From assembly GCF_004167675.1 (NCBI RefSeq), contig NZ_SEZQ01000005.1: a stretch of 64,000 bases of DNA. One strand, 5' to 3'. Of the stretch, positions 53,603 to 62,064 are shown in pieces. The notes beneath the pieces were generated by a model, which worked only from the letters and a program-made list of their open reading frames with translations, ran no database searches and was not told the DNA's origin. Position numbers and translations under genes: made by a program. The DNA is from Aliivibrio finisterrensis_A (GTDB lineage: Bacteria; Pseudomonadota; Gammaproteobacteria; Enterobacterales; Vibrionaceae). How positions within the stretch are numbered: position 1 is the stretch's first letter; every line of letters begins with the position of its first letter.

Positions 53603-54454
53603 TTACACAGAAAAAGGATACTTAATCGCTTCATGGCTTTCATAGCCAATCACTTCAAAATCATCCATTGTTACCCATGTTTCTAAATCTTCTAATGATT
53701 TAATTTCAGGATTTATTTTAAAGGTTGGGGCTTTCAATGGCTCACGCTTTAACTGAACTTCTTTCATCAATTCAAGCTGATCTTCATAAATATGACCATT
53801 AACAATCTTGTGATACGCCTTACCTGCTTTATGCCCTGTGATTTGAGCGACAATCGCAAGTAGGAAGTACACTTGGACCATATTAAAATTAAGGCCTAGC
53901 GGAACATCACACGAACGTTGAGTACTATTTAAGTACAATGTACCCCCTAATAGTGAAAAATGGTGTGAGTACATGCATGGACGCAAGCAACCCATATCAA
54001 ACTCACCAGGATTGTAGAAGTTTAAAATTTCACCACGGTCATCAATACCTGCGCTTAAATCATCAATGATCTTTTTCAGTTGATCGACAAACTCACCATT
54101 TGGTTTTGCCCACGAACGACCTTGTACACCGTATACTCGGCCCATGTCATCATCACCTTTACGATGAGGATTATTCAGCCATGCATCATTTAAGTTCGCA
54201 TTCGCATCCCATGTTTTAGTGCCAATCTTACGGAAGTCTTCTGCGTTATCGTAACCACGAATATAGCCAATCATCTCTGCGACTGCCGCTTTCCAAAAAC
54301 TCTTACGTGTCGTTACTAGCGGAAATTGGCCATTAGCAACATCATAAGTTAAATCAGCGTTAATCACCGTTAGGCAGCGTTTTCCTGTACGTTCGTTTTC
54401 AACCCAAGTCCCTTCATCAACGATGCGTTGGCATAAATCTAAATACTGCTTCAC
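53603..54454 (-). CDS. thyA: Thymidylate synthase
   Basis: A 283-residue thymidylate synthase, longer than E. coli ThyA (264) and of the size found in vibrios. It methylates dUMP with methylenetetrahydrofolate. The catalytic Cys is in GCLRPCMYSHHF, where most ThyA have PCH; the residue after Cys is Met. STQRSCDVPLGLNFN is the phosphate/dUMP site and KAYHKIVNGHIYEDQLELM is also typical. It lies 102 bp after lgt, separated by a terminator. Confidence 0.96.
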   Translation of the reverse strand: MKQYLDLCQRIVDEGTWVENERTGKRCLTVINADLTYDVANGQFPLVTTRKSFWKAAVAEMIGYIRGYDNAEDFRKIGTKTWDANANLNDAWLNNPHRKGDDDMGRVYGVQGRSWAKPNGEFVDQLKKIIDDLSAGIDDRGEILNFYNPGEFDMGCLRPCMYSHHFSLLGGTLYLNSTQRSCDVPLGLNFNMVQVYFLLAIVAQITGHKAGKAYHKIVNGHIYEDQLELMKEVQLKREPLKAPTFKINPEIKSLEDLETWVTMDDFEVIGYESHEAIKYPFSV

Positions 54455-54478
54455 GGGTCTGCTCTCTTAAAATTAGTT

Positions 54479-54508
54479 AAAAAAAATGGCCTCAAACGAG
54501 AGGCCATT
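54479..54508 (-). terminator. Terminator of lgt
   Basis: ATGGCCTC 54486-54493 pairs with GAGGCCAT 54500-54507, followed by a U-run on the minus strand. Confidence 0.82.
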
Positions 54509-54556
54509 ACTATAAATCGTCATTCACGCTATTCTAGCGTATTTTTCTTAGTTTGT

Positions 54557-55408
54557 TTATTTTGCTTTTTGTTTAGATTTCTTTGACTTGGTGCCGCTAC
54601 TCTTCAAATCAGTCGCAAAAATATTACGTTTGAATGCCCAAATCATCATCAATAGACCACCAATCACCATTGGCAATGATAAAATTTGTCCCATTGAAAT
54701 CCAGTCACCAAATAGACCTAACTGAGCATCAGGCTGACGAACGTATTCTACTAAGAAACGGAAGGTTCCATAGCCAAATAGGAATAAGCCAGAAACGGCA
54801 CCTAGTGGACGAGGCTTGCGAATAAACCAATTTAGAATGAAGAATAGAACAACACCTTCCAGTGCAAATTCATATAACTGAGATGGATGACGAGGGAAAG
54901 GGCCACCCGTTGGGAATACCATCGCCCACGGCACATCCGTTACTCGCCCCCAAAGCTCACCATTCATAAAGTTACCAAGACGACCGGCACCTAGACCAAA
55001 TGGAACTAATGGCGCTACAAAATCAGCAATGGTAAAGAAGCTACGATTATTTTTATAACCGTACCAGAGCATTGCCGTGATAACACCTAACAAGCCACCA
55101 TGGAAAGACATACCGCCCGTCCAGACTTCAAATAAGTACAGAGGATTCTCTAAGAAATGACCAAAGTTATAAAACAGGACATAACCAACACGTCCACCAA
55201 TGACTACCCCTAAAAAGCCTGCAAACAGAAGATCACTCACCTGATCACGAGTCCAACCGCTGTTTGGTTTATCAGCACGTTTATTAGCAAGCCATAAGGC
55301 AAACATGAAACCGAATAAATACATTAAGCCGTACCAGCGTACTGCTAATGGCCCTATTTCAATCAAAACTGGATCGATGTGTGGGAAGTTCAAATACCCC
55401 TGACTCAT
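54557..55408 (-). CDS. lgt: Prolipoprotein diacylglyceryl transferase Lgt
   Basis: A 283-residue polytopic inner-membrane enzyme attaching diacylglycerol to the lipobox Cys. The Lgt signature is GAGRLGNFMNGELWGR, with the essential HGG in MSFHGGLLG. About seven transmembrane segments; the C-terminus is a basic tail (KSSGTKSKKSKQKAK). E. coli Lgt has 291 residues. TSUP permease gene lies 10 bp upstream. Confidence 0.97.
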   Translation of the reverse strand: MSQGYLNFPHIDPVLIEIGPLAVRWYGLMYLFGFMFALWLANKRADKPNSGWTRDQVSDLLFAGFLGVVIGGRVGYVLFYNFGHFLENPLYLFEVWTGGMSFHGGLLGVITAMLWYGYKNNRSFFTIADFVAPLVPFGLGAGRLGNFMNGELWGRVTDVPWAMVFPTGGPFPRHPSQLYEFALEGVVLFFILNWFIRKPRPLGAVSGLFLFGYGTFRFLVEYVRQPDAQLGLFGDWISMGQILSLPMVIGGLLMMIWAFKRNIFATDLKSSGTKSKKSKQKAK

Positions 55409-55418
55409 GACTACTCTC

Positions 55419-56222
55419 TTATCCTAAGAACATTTTACTGCCAATAAATACTAGAAATACGGCAAAGATTTTTTTTAATGTCGGTGTTGGTAAATGTGAC
55501 GCTAATTTAGCCCCAACTCTAGTGGTTAAAATAGAGGTAAAGCTAATACCACACAATGCGGGTAAATAAACGTAACCTAAACTCATTGGCGGTAAGTTTT
55601 CCACATTTACACCATGTATTACAAACCCTATCATGCCTGCAATAGCGATTAATGTGCCACATAATGAAGAACTGCCAATGGCCTTTCTCATTTCAACACC
55701 ATGAAAACTTAAATAAGGTACCGTTAGTGAACCACCACCAATGCCCGCTAAGCTAGACACGATACCGATAACACCACCGGATGTCGCTACTTTAAGCGGT
55801 GATGGCATTATTCTTGTCGCCGTAAATTTAAGCGCTAACAGCATCTGTAGAGCTAATAAAAGCACAATAACACCAAACACTTTCGGTAAATAATGTGCTG
55901 GTATTAATTCGGTAAGGTAACTGCCAATAAAACCGCCTAGAATAACCCCTGGCGCTAAACTTTTAATAAGCCCCACTTCGACATTGCCTAAACGTAAATG
56001 GTTCCATGCCGATGAGCTTGAGGTGAATATAATGGTCGCTAGTGAGGTTCCTAATGCCATTTGCATTGCAATAGTGGCGTCAATCCCTGCTTGGGGAAGT
56101 AACCATAACAATGCAGGAACAACAAGTAATCCACCACCAATGCCTAATAAGCCAGCCATTACTCCAACAACACTGCCTAACGCAAGATAGAGTGCAAAAA
56201 TAGACCAAAAATCCACTGACAT
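55419..56222 (-). CDS. TSUP-family (TauE/SafE) membrane permease
   Basis: A 267-residue protein with about eight transmembrane segments and the duplicated TSUP motif: VGVMAGLLGIGGGLLVVPAL in the first half and IGIVSSLAGIGGGSLTVPYL in the second. Members export or import sulfur-containing anions such as sulfite or sulfoacetate; this member's substrate cannot be told. It begins directly (0-1 bp) after ptsP and runs into lgt, so the three are likely co-transcribed. Confidence 0.88.
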   Translation of the reverse strand: MSVDFWSIFALYLALGSVVGVMAGLLGIGGGLLVVPALLWLLPQAGIDATIAMQMALGTSLATIIFTSSSSAWNHLRLGNVEVGLIKSLAPGVILGGFIGSYLTELIPAHYLPKVFGVIVLLLALQMLLALKFTATRIMPSPLKVATSGGVIGIVSSLAGIGGGSLTVPYLSFHGVEMRKAIGSSSLCGTLIAIAGMIGFVIHGVNVENLPPMSLGYVYLPALCGISFTSILTTRVGAKLASHLPTPTLKKIFAVFLVFIGSKMFLG

Positions 56223-58484
56223 TTATTTACCTGCTCGAATAAATCCTGAAAGATTCTTCTCTTCAAAAAACGCCATCATATCAGCTAAAATTTGCTCTGC
56301 ATCATCATGGTGTAAAAGTTTGGCTATTAGCGTTTCTATTTCTGATAACCCTACCTGTCTAATAATATACTTAACTTTTGCTACATTAGAGGTATTCATA
56401 CTTAAACTGTTGTAACCCAGGCCCATCAACAATAAACATCCAATGGAATCACCCGCCAATTCTCCACAGACACTCACGGGTAATCTACACTGATTTGCCG
56501 TATCAATAATCTGTTTTAATGCTAACAATACCGCAGGATGATAAGACTCATACACATGAGAAACTCGTGAGTTATTTCTATCTACTGCTAATAAATATTG
56601 AGTTAAGTCATTAGTACCAACAGAAATAAAATCAACAAGTCCTGCAACCCTGGGTAATAAATACAGCATTGAGGGTACTTCAACCATCATACCTATGCGT
56701 GGTTTTGAGAAGCTCCCATCAGACTCACTAAGCACCTCTTCATAAGCCTGATTAATCAAAACTCGTGCTTGTTTTAATTCTGGTATCCCTGAAATCATCG
56801 GCAACATAATCGATAAATTTTCATTGCCAATATTCGCTCTGACCATGGCTTTTAGCTGCAGTAAAAAAATATCAGGATGATCTAAAGTGAATCGAATGCC
56901 ACGCCAGCCTAAAAATGGGTTATCTTCTTCTATTGGTAAATAAGGTAATGGCTTATCCCCGCCAATATCCAAAGTTCTCATGATGACTGGTTTTTGAGGA
57001 TAGGTTTCTAAAATTGCCTTATATTGCAAATATTGCTCTTCTTCAGAAGGAAATCGTTGATGCAATAAAAAGGGTATTTCGGTGCGATACAGCCCTACAC
57101 CATCAACCCCTTGGTTAACAGCAATGCTTGAGTCTGCGCTTAATCCGGCATTAAGATGGATCTTCATCAAATGCCCATCTAGCGTTAATGTTGGTTTATC
57201 TAGATCTTGTGTTATTAACTCAGAGAGTGCGATCTCTTCGTTTTGTAATTCGATGTATTCTTGAGTTAGCGCTTCTGTCGGCTTGATATAAAGCAAGCCG
57301 CTGTAACCATCAACAATGGCTAATGATTTATGGTAATGAGCTGGGTTAAACTCTACGCCCATAATCGCTGGAATGCCTAAAGCTCGAGATAAAATAGCAG
57401 CGTGAGAGTTAGCTGCCCCCTCAAGAGAGATAACCCCTCTTAACTTATCTTTTGGGATACTCGCAAGCATTGAAGCTGTTAATTGGTTTGTCACCAAAAT
57501 AACAGGGTGAGACAGTTCAATATCTAGGTTATCTTCATAGTTCAAAAAGTAGAGTAAACGCTGTCCTAGCTCTCTAACGTCATTTGCTCTCTCACTTAAA
57601 TAAGAGTCACTCATTCTCTCAAAACGGCCAGCATAAGACTCAATAACTTGGCGCAATGCCCACTCAGCAGAGTCCCCTTTATCGATCTGTTTTTTCAGAT
57701 CAGCTTTCAGCATTGGATCATTTAATAAGTGAGTAAAGAGATCAAAGATTGCTAACGTTTCGTTGTTCAACTCCTGCTCAAAACGCTTTTTCGAACGTCT
57801 AAAATCCTTTAGAGCTAACTCAACCGCCGTACCTAAACGATCTTTTTCCAGCTCAATATCAAGGCAAGAACTTGGTAGAATAGCTTCTATTTTAGGTTGG
57901 GCATCATCAAACCATAAAGGGGCAATACCTACGCCATTAGACGCAGAGATCCCTTTAAATTGTTTCTGTTGTATTACTGAAGTTTGTAGATGAGCAGACC
58001 AACTTTCGTGTGCTTTCGCGTGCGCTAATACCACTGCAAGTTGAGCAGAAAGCGTAACAAGAAAGGATTCTTCCACTTCTGTAAATTGGCGTTTCTCTTT
58101 CTGTTGAACAACTAAAACGCCTAAATTTTGTCGACGATAGATGATCGGCGTCGCCAAAAAAGAGTTAAATTTATATTCAGCAATACTTGGAATGTATTTA
58201 TACGAGGGGTGTACTGAGGCATTAGCGAGGTTTAATGGCTCACAGCTACGGGCAACCAGGCCTACAAGCCCTTCATCAATACCAAGTGAAACGGTATTCG
58301 GCTTGGCTTTTAAACCTTCGGTAGCCATCAATTCTAAACGCAGATTATCATTACTCATTAAATAGACTGAGCAACACTCTGTTCGCATTGAGTGGCGGGT
58401 ATTCTTCACTAATAACGCTAAAGCATCATCGAGCGATTCTGCTTTAGCGACGTGATCAACTATGTCCCTGAGTTGAGTAAGCAT
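56223..58484 (-). CDS. ptsP: PEP-protein phosphotransferase PtsP (nitrogen PTS enzyme I)
   Basis: A 753-residue EI-Ntr, near E. coli PtsP (748). An N-terminal GAF domain (about residues 1-150; CSVYLMSNDNLRLELMATEG) is followed by an EI domain with the phosphorylated His in GAANSHAAILSRALGIPAIM and the PEP site with SVGTNDLTQYLLAVDRNNSR. It phosphorylates NPr in the nitrogen PTS. It follows rppH by 36 bp, as in E. coli rppH-ptsP. Confidence 0.97.
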   Translation of the reverse strand: MLTQLRDIVDHVAKAESLDDALALLVKNTRHSMRTECCSVYLMSNDNLRLELMATEGLKAKPNTVSLGIDEGLVGLVARSCEPLNLANASVHPSYKYIPSIAEYKFNSFLATPIIYRRQNLGVLVVQQKEKRQFTEVEESFLVTLSAQLAVVLAHAKAHESWSAHLQTSVIQQKQFKGISASNGVGIAPLWFDDAQPKIEAILPSSCLDIELEKDRLGTAVELALKDFRRSKKRFEQELNNETLAIFDLFTHLLNDPMLKADLKKQIDKGDSAEWALRQVIESYAGRFERMSDSYLSERANDVRELGQRLLYFLNYEDNLDIELSHPVILVTNQLTASMLASIPKDKLRGVISLEGAANSHAAILSRALGIPAIMGVEFNPAHYHKSLAIVDGYSGLLYIKPTEALTQEYIELQNEEIALSELITQDLDKPTLTLDGHLMKIHLNAGLSADSSIAVNQGVDGVGLYRTEIPFLLHQRFPSEEEQYLQYKAILETYPQKPVIMRTLDIGGDKPLPYLPIEEDNPFLGWRGIRFTLDHPDIFLLQLKAMVRANIGNENLSIMLPMISGIPELKQARVLINQAYEEVLSESDGSFSKPRIGMMVEVPSMLYLLPRVAGLVDFISVGTNDLTQYLLAVDRNNSRVSHVYESYHPAVLLALKQIIDTANQCRLPVSVCGELAGDSIGCLLLMGLGYNSLSMNTSNVAKVKYIIRQVGLSEIETLIAKLLHHDDAEQILADMMAFFEEKNLSGFIRAGK

Positions 58485-58520
58485 AAGAGGCTATCCTTAA
58501 GGTTATAAGGTATCGACCGC

Positions 58521-59033
58521 TTAACCTTTTTTACCTTTCCTTTTAAATTTTCGTTCCTTAAACGGCATAGCAATTACCGCGAACTCTTTGAGGGCTCGAC
58601 GATAAACATCACGCTTAAATGAAACCACTTGTCTAACTGGGTACCAATAACTTACCCATCGCCAACCATCAAATTCTGGCGTGCGATCTCTTTGCATATT
58701 CACCTTGGATTCGTCACATTCCAAGCGTAACAAAAACCACTTCTGTTTTTGCCCAATACAGACAGGTTTTGAATCCCATCTAACTAAACGCTTCGGTAAT
58801 TTATATCGTAGCCAATGGCGGCTACTTGCTAAAATACGTACATCATTTTTTGTCAGACCAACTTCTTCATACAATTCTCGGTACATTGCTTGCTCTGGTG
58901 TCTCACCATCATCAATGCCACCTTGTGGAAATTGCCAAGAATGTTGTCCGTATCGTTTCGCCCAGAATACTTGACCATGGCTATTGCATATCACTATCCC
59001 GACGTTCGGGCGGAAACCATCGCCATCTATCAC
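58521..59033 (-). CDS. rppH: RNA pyrophosphohydrolase RppH
   Basis: A 170-residue Nudix hydrolase (E. coli 176) removing pyrophosphate from mRNA 5' ends to start RNase E decay. The Nudix box is GGIDDGETPEQAMYRELYEE with the REXXEE core intact. N-terminal MIDGDGFRPNVGIVICN is typical. The C-terminus is very basic (KERKFKRKGKKG). Divergent from mutH across the DnaA-box-rich gap. Confidence 0.96.
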   Translation of the reverse strand: MIDGDGFRPNVGIVICNSHGQVFWAKRYGQHSWQFPQGGIDDGETPEQAMYRELYEEVGLTKNDVRILASSRHWLRYKLPKRLVRWDSKPVCIGQKQKWFLLRLECDESKVNMQRDRTPEFDGWRWVSYWYPVRQVVSFKRDVYRRALKEFAVIAMPFKERKFKRKGKKG

Positions 59034-59069
59034 TGGATGACCTCATCTTAAACTTATATTACCTATGAT

Positions 59070-59562
59070 TTTTTCACAGATCGTCTCTTTGAGCAAACAG
59101 GATCACGCTTTCTTATCACGTTTTACTAAAATAACCTCTTTTATTGAATAACTTTTAATCACAAGAGAACTTATCAACATTACAATGAGAGCTGCCCCAC
59201 ATTTATTCACCTTTTCTGTGTATAACTTTGTGAAGAAGATAAAAACAAATCAAATTGAGCAATAAAAATCAATTTACCAATAGAGTAAAGATAATAATGG
59301 GAAATCAATAAATATCATAATAAACATAAAGTTAAATAAAAGATCTTTAATTGGATCTTTTTTATTTAACTCTGATTGAATAATATGAACACAGATCGGT
59401 TAAAGATCGAGCAACTTGATGGTTACCCACAATTACAAACTCTATAATGTGCTACCCCTTAAAAAGTCAATAACTTATTAAGAAATAAAGCACTGTACAT
59501 ATATCCATAAAAACAAATATAGAGCAAAAAACAATCTTCAATGTGGATAACTTAATAAGATC
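59070..59562. other. DARS2-like DnaA-box and GATC cluster between rppH and mutH
   Basis: A 600 bp AT-rich gap. Nine-mers near the DnaA consensus TTWTNCACA: TTTTTCACA + (59070-59078), TTATCAACA + (59171-59179), TTATTCACC + (59203-59211), TTATACACA - (59217-59225), TTCTTCACA - (59229-59237), TTACCCACA + (59423-59431), and a perfect TTATCCACA - (59542-59550). The trio at 59203-59237 (forward, reverse, reverse) resembles the core arrangement of E. coli DARS elements. Seven GATC sites occur (59079, 59101, 59342, 59354, 59394, 59405, 59559). E. coli DARS2, which recharges DnaA with ATP, is next to mutH. A TATAAT at 59443-59448 may be a mutH promoter. Confidence 0.5.
59334..59366. terminator. Orphan hairpin with flanking A and T runs
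   Basis: AAAAGATC 59338-59345 pairs with GATCTTTT 59354-59361, extended by AT pairs, and a T-rich tail follows. No gene ends here on either strand. It could be a terminator of an unannotated short transcript or only a GATC-bearing palindrome within the DnaA-box region. Confidence 0.4.
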
Positions 59563-59631
59563 CAACCAAGAGTACTAAATAGAAAAGATTATATGGTAAT
59601 CTTATCGTTCTATCGCCATTAAAGAGCCACT

Positions 59632-60300
59632 ATGAAACAACCACCGCCAAGCAGTATTAATGAACTATTAACCAGAGCTGAAAACATTGCAGGCTATACA
59701 CTCTCTGAACTTGCTGAACAAGCAGGGATAGCTGTCCCTGAAAATTTAAAGCGAGATAAAGGCTGGGTTGGGCAGTTATTAGAATGGCATTTAGGCGCTT
59801 CTGCAGGCAGTAAACCATTGCCTGATTTCATTGATCTTGGTATTGAACTCAAAACAATTCCGATCAGTTATAGCGGAAAACCTCTTGAAACCACTTTTGT
59901 CTCTGTTGCACCTCTAACTGGGGTACATAGTTTAAAGTGGGAGGAATCTCATGTTCGCCATAAATTAGCTCATGTTCTGTGGATCCCTGTTGAAGGGGAG
60001 CGAGAAATCCCTGTCGGTGATCGACATGTTGGTTATCCTGTACTGTGGAAACCTTCTATAGCAGAAGAGCACCAATTAAAGCAAGATTGGGAAGAGTTAA
60101 TGGACTTAATTGTCTTAGGAAAAGTGGAATCTATCACGGCAAAGCATGGCGAAGTTTTACAGCTTAGACCTAAAGCGGCAAACAGCCGAGCCCTTACTCA
60201 AGCTTACGGGGAGAATGGAAATCCAATTAAAACGCTACCAAGAGGGTTTTATTTAAAAACTCATTTTACTCATGCGATCTTAAAATCATTCTTTAATTAA
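59632..60300 (+). CDS. mutH: DNA mismatch repair endonuclease MutH
   Basis: A 222-residue nuclease (E. coli 229) that nicks the unmethylated strand at hemimethylated GATC. The catalytic set is Asp65 in LPDFIDLG and Glu72-Leu-Lys74 in GIELKTIP, with the D-x6-E-x-K spacing of E. coli Asp70/Glu77/Lys79. KGWVGQLLEWHLGASAGSKP is also conserved. Its presence implies Dam-directed repair. Preceded by the GATC-rich gap. Confidence 0.96.
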   Translation: MKQPPPSSINELLTRAENIAGYTLSELAEQAGIAVPENLKRDKGWVGQLLEWHLGASAGSKPLPDFIDLGIELKTIPISYSGKPLETTFVSVAPLTGVHSLKWEESHVRHKLAHVLWIPVEGEREIPVGDRHVGYPVLWKPSIAEEHQLKQDWEELMDLIVLGKVESITAKHGEVLQLRPKAANSRALTQAYGENGNPIKTLPRGFYLKTHFTHAILKSFFN

Positions 60301-60334
60301 AAAAGGGCCCTACCTTTATTAAGATAAGACCCTT
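60297..60334 (-). terminator. Terminator of vpsR
   Basis: On the minus-strand RNA, AAGGGUCUUAUCUU (60321-60334) pairs along 14 positions, four of them G-U, with AAGGUAGGGCCCUU (60303-60316), followed by U's. On the plus strand the G-U pairs become C-A mismatches, so it should act mainly on vpsR. Confidence 0.7.
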
Positions 60335-60352
60335 CTATTAAACTGCTTTTTA

Positions 60353-61690
60353 TTAACTGTAACTTCTTGGCTCTGAAATCAAGTTATGTTTATTCAATAA
60401 ACGATACATGGTGGCACGCGACACTCCTAGCTCTTTTGCAGCAGAGGACACCTGACCATCATGAGACTCTAATACCATCAAGAGTGCATCACGCTCTGAA
60501 TTTTCACGAATAACACGTAAGCTTCGTTTTGTATCACTGCGCTGTGGAAGATCTAAATGCTCAAGATCTATCGTCATGCTATCTGCAAGTAATACTGCAC
60601 GTTTAACCTGGTTAACTAATTCACGAACATTACCCGGCCATTGGTAATGCAGCATAGTTTGCATTGCATCTTCTGAGAAAGTACGTGCTTGTGTATTGTA
60701 TTCTCTGGCATAGCGTTGAAGAAAATGATCCGCTAAGATCGATATATCTGAACTTCTCTCTTTTAAAGAAGGGACATGAATACGAAGCACATTTAGACGA
60801 TAATATAACTCTTCTTTAAAGTTCCCTTCTTCTATCGCTTTTTCAAGATCAATATGGCTTGCAACAATCACTCTCACATCAAGATCAATAAAACCCTGAG
60901 TTGTTTCTATATTACCTTCTTGTAAAAAGCGTAATAAATGTTGCTGTTGAGTCGCAGGTAAATCATTAATATCATTTAAGAACAAAGTACCACCGCTCGC
61001 TTGGAACAGTTTAGACTCTTGGTAATCGGATAAATCCAGTCCAAACAACTCTTGTTCTATTTTTGAATCAGATAATGAACCACAGTTTAATGAAATAAAT
61101 GGCCCTTTATTACGACCAGAAGAATCATGCACTGCTTTTGCTACCGCATCCTTACCAACGCCACTTTCACCAGAGATAAGAATAGAAACATCTGTTGGTG
61201 CTACTCGACGAATTTGATCTCGCAGACGCTTAACTGCCGGCGCTTCACCTAAAATACCTAAATCCGATTTTTGACCCATATTTGGCCAAACTTTACGTTC
61301 TAATTTTAGCATTCCTAATTGGTGACCAATCGTACTTAGTAACTGAGCATCAGGAATTGGAGCGGTAAAGAAATCAATACAGAAATTCACAATAAATTGG
61401 CAAATAGTATCTGAGCTTAGTTGTGATTCACGGATGAATGCCATCCAACGCACTTGTTTATTATTATTTACTAACGTTGCAATACCATTAAGGCTGAAAT
61501 CATCTTGGCTTAGATCAACAATACCAATACATGGTCCAATTTCATCAAACAATGCTTGCGCAGCACGAAGGTCATAACAACGATGACAACGCCAGCCAAC
61601 TTGTTCTAATACTGCTAACCAAGGCTCGTAACTTCCACCAACAACTACTAACGAACCTGGAACAGAATCCATACGAAACTGAGTACCCAT
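60353..61690 (-). CDS. vpsR: Transcriptional regulator VpsR (atypical bacterial enhancer-binding protein)
   Basis: A 445-residue response-regulator-like protein: receiver-like domain with Asp59 (CIGIVDLSQ), AAA+ domain with Walker A GESGVGKD and GGTLFLNDINDLP, and C-terminal Fis-type HTH (SSAAKELGVSRATMYRLLNK). The GAFTGA loop needed to contact sigma-54 is missing: after ELFGL the sequence runs DLSDYQESKLFQ. This fits VpsR of V. cholerae, which binds c-di-GMP and works with sigma-70 to activate exopolysaccharide genes. Start at 61690 (MGTQFRMDSVPGS) matches the family; a 26-codon upstream extension is unsupported. Confidence 0.95.
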   Translation of the reverse strand: MGTQFRMDSVPGSLVVVGGSYEPWLAVLEQVGWRCHRCYDLRAAQALFDEIGPCIGIVDLSQDDFSLNGIATLVNNNKQVRWMAFIRESQLSSDTICQFIVNFCIDFFTAPIPDAQLLSTIGHQLGMLKLERKVWPNMGQKSDLGILGEAPAVKRLRDQIRRVAPTDVSILISGESGVGKDAVAKAVHDSSGRNKGPFISLNCGSLSDSKIEQELFGLDLSDYQESKLFQASGGTLFLNDINDLPATQQQHLLRFLQEGNIETTQGFIDLDVRVIVASHIDLEKAIEEGNFKEELYYRLNVLRIHVPSLKERSSDISILADHFLQRYAREYNTQARTFSEDAMQTMLHYQWPGNVRELVNQVKRAVLLADSMTIDLEHLDLPQRSDTKRSLRVIRENSERDALLMVLESHDGQVSSAAKELGVSRATMYRLLNKHNLISEPRSYS

Positions 61691-62010
61691 AGCCTTACCT
61701 CTAAATTCTTTATTTAACCAACTTAACTTTCTTCTAAAGGCAACTATACAGGTTTTAAGACGCCCCACAGTCTCACAAATGAGATACCCGTCATCTTTTT
61801 AACAAAAATACACAAAACCATAAATGAAAAATAAATAACACTTAACACATTAGAAAGAAATATGCCTCATCTATGAGATAAGTTTAATTTTATAATATAA
61901 AGGAAGTTTTTTTTATTACTTTTATAGCCATTCCTCTACTTTAAAAAGAAATGTAAAAGTTAGGTCAATTGATGAGAAAGTGTGCTTGTATTCTAATATT
62001 TTCCTTTTTA
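61691..62010. other. AT-rich upstream region of vpsR
   Basis: About 320 bp between vpsR and the lysS terminator, with no credible gene. It must hold the vpsR promoter, which I could not place confidently. Confidence 0.5.
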
Positions 62011-62043
62011 TAAAAAAAAGAGCAGCTTTAAAAGCTACTCTTT
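62011..62043 (-). terminator. Terminator of lysS
   Basis: AAAGAGCAGCTT 62017-62028 pairs with AAGCTACTCTTT 62032-62043 with one mismatch. Eight A's at 62012-62019 give a U-run on the minus strand. Confidence 0.87.
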
Positions 62044-62064
62044 AATTTATCACTTTATTCTAAA

